A stretch of DNA of 33,960 nt from Lachnospiraceae bacterium (GTDB taxonomy: Bacteria > Bacillota > Clostridia > Lachnospirales > Lachnospiraceae). Below are positions 32,099-33,960 of the stretch, piece after piece (positions within the stretch are counted from its first letter, which is position 1; each line of letters opens with the position of its first letter). Location: the NCBI GenBank assembly GCA_015056865.1, contig SVFM01000027.1, positions 1 to 33,960 of the forward strand, in the 5' to 3' direction. The translations under genes and the position numbers were made by a program. The notes below the pieces were generated by a model. That model was not told where the DNA came from, did not search any database, and saw only the letters and a program-made list of their open reading frames with translations.

Positions 32099-33499
32099 TT
32101 AGTTTGCGGCTACTGCGAGTTCTTTTTCATTTTCACCAGGTAATAAGCTCATGATTGCATTTGCAGAATTGATCTTATTCTTATAATTCAGGTGTGTATA
32201 TATATTTGCGGTAGTAGCAATATTGCTATGCCCCAACCATTCTTGTATGTCTTTCAGACTTACACCATTATCGTACAGTAAGGTTGCACAACTATGTCTG
32301 AGATCATGAAAGCGAATGAATTTCAAATTATTCTTATCACGAACTAATCCAAAGTGTTGTGTTATAAAACCGGGTTTCATTAATTCTCCCAATTCATTAA
32401 CAAGAATATAGTCAAGATATTCAGTAGAATATGCATTACCAAATACCTTTCTATTTAACTGCTGTCGTTCAAGCAGCTTTCTTAAGGCTTGTTCAAATTG
32501 AGGAACTAAAGGTAAAGAACGATTACTCGCTTTTGTTTTAGTTCTGTTTTTCTTGACCAGTTTATATTCTCCGTCAACCATTGCCTGTGTAACAACATGC
32601 TGAACCGTTATTGTCTTACGCACAAAATCAATGGCTCTCCATTTCAAACCAACAATTTCACTTCGTCTTAATCCGTAGAAACTAGCCAGCATGACTGCCA
32701 GCTCAAGTGGATCTCCTACAAAAGCCATAAACAATTCTCTAAGCTCATCTTTTGAATATACGGAGCTCTCAAAACTGTCTTTAGAAGGCTTGTCTATCAG
32801 ATCTGCAGGATTTGAGCGAATAATTTTATATTTTAATGCGTATTGTAGTGCCTTACGGATATTAGCATGTCTGTGATAAATCGTGTTTGCTGAAATACCA
32901 TACGTTTTCATTTCAAAAGAATAGTAATCTGATATCAGAAAAGGGTATTCTTCCAAATCAGCCAAAGTAAACTGCTTATTTTTGAAATAAGGATATATCC
33001 TTTGTTTGATCGCATAGGAATATCCTGCAAAAGTATCTTCAGCTACATTTTTTCTGATAGATTCCAGCCAATATATCATGTAATCACAAAACAATATTTC
33101 ATTTTTGGGCTTTAAAAATAGGTTTTCGTCGATAATAGGTGTTTCGTTTACAATTTCAATCTGCTCCGGCAATATTTTCTGAGGGATATCCGTTTTGACA
33201 ACGACTGCCTCAGTCGCAGCAGACTGTGATAATTCATTTGATGGCACAATTTCTTTACTTTCTAGTTGACCATCATTTGGTGATTCTTCTAAATCCACAT
33301 CCTTTCCATAATCCGGATGCATGTCCGGTGCTTTAAATTCTTGTCTTAATTGTTGTAACATGCGATCAGCTTTACGTGCGTTACCTCTGATTTTCAGACC
33401 GGTAGAAAATGATTTTGTTTTTCTCTTACCATTCACGTCCTTATAACTGAGAATCATTTGATAAATGCCGTTTTGCTCGCGCAGATGACCAGCTACCAT
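32099..33499 (-). CDS. int: Tyrosine site-specific integrase
   Basis: It catalyses integration and excision of the element whose left end lies here. The start at 33499 is preferred, with GAGGAGG 8 nt upstream; a longer reading from 33550 has no such site. 466 residues. An N-terminal arm-type DNA-binding domain (about 1-60) is followed by an unusual acidic linker of about 75 residues, a core-binding SAM-like domain (about 125-220) and the catalytic domain. Active-site residues are all present: Arg278 in YGLRRSE, His398/Arg401 in HDLRH, His424 in LGHSN and the nucleophile Tyr434 in IYTHLN. The gene points at the tRNA-Leu, the usual geometry for tRNA-targeting elements. Confidence 0.93.
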   Translation of the reverse strand: MVAGHLREQNGIYQMILSYKDVNGKRKTKSFSTGLKIRGNARKADRMLQQLRQEFKAPDMHPDYGKDVDLEESPNDGQLESKEIVPSNELSQSAATEAVVVKTDIPQKILPEQIEIVNETPIIDENLFLKPKNEILFCDYMIYWLESIRKNVAEDTFAGYSYAIKQRIYPYFKNKQFTLADLEEYPFLISDYYSFEMKTYGISANTIYHRHANIRKALQYALKYKIIRSNPADLIDKPSKDSFESSVYSKDELRELFMAFVGDPLELAVMLASFYGLRRSEIVGLKWRAIDFVRKTITVQHVVTQAMVDGEYKLVKKNRTKTKASNRSLPLVPQFEQALRKLLERQQLNRKVFGNAYSTEYLDYILVNELGELMKPGFITQHFGLVRDKNNLKFIRFHDLRHSCATLLYDNGVSLKDIQEWLGHSNIATTANIYTHLNYKNKINSANAIMSLLPGENEKELAVAAN

Positions 33500-33580
33500 A
33501 GTATTTTCCTCCTCATTGGTATCAGCTCTCATCTGCCATGACAAAAACATTATAGCACAAGACCAATATCTACAAAAGTA

Positions 33581-33775
33581 TCAATGTGGAATTTCTAAAT
33601 AATCCAGAACAAAGACCTTGGCGATCTTAAAATTGCGGCCGATCTTGATGGATTTGATTGTTCCCTCGTTTACGAGTTTGTAAGCTACTTTTGTACTTAT
33701 CCTAAGCATAGCAGCAAGTTGCTGTACCGTTAATACATCGGGGTATTCCGAAAAAGTATTTTTTTTATTATTCAT
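33581..33775 (-). CDS. xis: Excisionase-like helix-turn-helix protein
   Basis: 64 residues with the MerR-like winged helix-turn-helix of the excisionase family: VLTVQQLAAMLRISTKVAYK (about 14-33), then LVNEGTIKSIKIGRNFKIAK and the closing strand VFVLDYLEI. Such proteins bend the attachment DNA and steer the integrase toward excision. The start has GAGGA about 8 nt upstream. It precedes int in the same direction, 81 nt away, so the two are probably co-regulated. Confidence 0.85.
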   Translation of the reverse strand: MNNKKNTFSEYPDVLTVQQLAAMLRISTKVAYKLVNEGTIKSIKIGRNFKIAKVFVLDYLEIPH

Positions 33776-33820
33776 GTTATTATCCTCATAATTGTAAGTT
33801 GAGATGACACATACCTTCCA

Positions 33821-33960
33821 CTACCGCTTCCTATGCCCATTCGGCCACGTACCGGCTGTACGATGTACATTCAATCTGATGGGTAAAGTATCCGCAGGAA
33901 CCCACTCACCAGAACCACATATACATAGTGGTGTATGCTCTGTAATTGTCAAAGAGCGAT
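33821..33960 (-). CDS. 3' end of an unidentified cysteine-containing ORF, cut by the window
   Basis: The minus strand is open from the right edge to a TAG at 33823-33821 and codes for 45 residues. They read protein-like: ITEHTPLCICGSGEWVPADT, then LPIRLNVHRTAGTWPNGHRK and a final Arg. A single CxCG element and a Trp-rich, basic tail are seen, but I cannot name the family. It lies upstream of xis in the same direction and probably belongs to the same integrative element. A non-coding xis leader is the alternative. Confidence 0.4.
   Translation of the reverse strand, partial: RSLTITEHTPLCICGSGEWVPADTLPIRLNVHRTAGTWPNGHRKR

Overview
The window looks like a chromosomal segment of a spore-forming, probably gut-associated Clostridia species, most likely a Lachnospiraceae member. 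Evidence for this is the block mazG, hup, rqcP, yabP, yabQ, divIC, spoIIE, tilS, hpt, ftsH, which follows the conserved sporulation/division/translation neighbourhood of endospore formers. A CotS-like spore-coat protein and a Spo0A-type promoter agree with it. Base composition is moderate up to about 29.9 kb and visibly AT-rich after that. The assignment comes from synteny and protein character, not from a database search.

Layout. (1) 1-4.2 kb: the 3' part of a very large secreted right-handed beta-helix protein, open at the window edge, with two discoidin-like modules nested inside the helix, followed by a terminator. (2) 4.38-4.71 kb: a compact locus with the layout of a type I toxin-antitoxin system. 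It encodes a 29-residue holin-like peptide that no long-ORF search would keep, faced by a convergent minus-strand RNA gene with its own promoter and a shared two-way terminator. (3) 4.8-12.4 kb: an apparent long operon: TrpB2-type tryptophan synthase beta chain, ABC-class ATPase, DUF1576 membrane protein, a small unknown protein, a C92-like permuted papain protein, a YwlG/UPF0340 protein and CCA-adding enzyme. (4) 12.4-14.7 kb: CotS-like protein behind a sporulation-type -10, MazG, and HU with its own strong promoter and terminator. (5) 14.7-19.8 kb: a zinc-ribbon membrane protein and a three-gene ABC-2 exporter that appear inserted between hup and rqcP.

(6) 19.9-26.6 kb: rqcP, yabP, yabQ, divIC, a short SpoIIE-type phosphatase without membrane segments, tilS, hpt and ftsH. 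The spoIIE promoter has a consensus-like -35 and -10 separated by 21 bp and a 0A box across the -35, the architecture known from Spo0A-activated sigma-A promoters. The tilS leader holds a 180-bp element with near-perfect 39-40 bp inverted arms and two inner hairpins. (7) 26.8-29.9 kb: a GH13 alpha-glycosidase and a membrane-anchored metallo-beta-lactamase-fold hydrolase, one operon.

(8) 29.9-33.96 kb: an AT-rich accessory region. It has two orphan genes, a decayed GHKL histidine-kinase fragment, tRNA-Tyr, a 5' half of a tRNA-Leu gene, an intact tRNA-Leu(UAA), and on the minus strand a tyrosine integrase ending 27 nt from that tRNA, an excisionase-like protein, and the end of an unidentified cysteine-containing ORF leaving the window. 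This reads as the left end of an integrative element that used the tRNA-Leu gene as attachment site, next to the scar of an earlier event.
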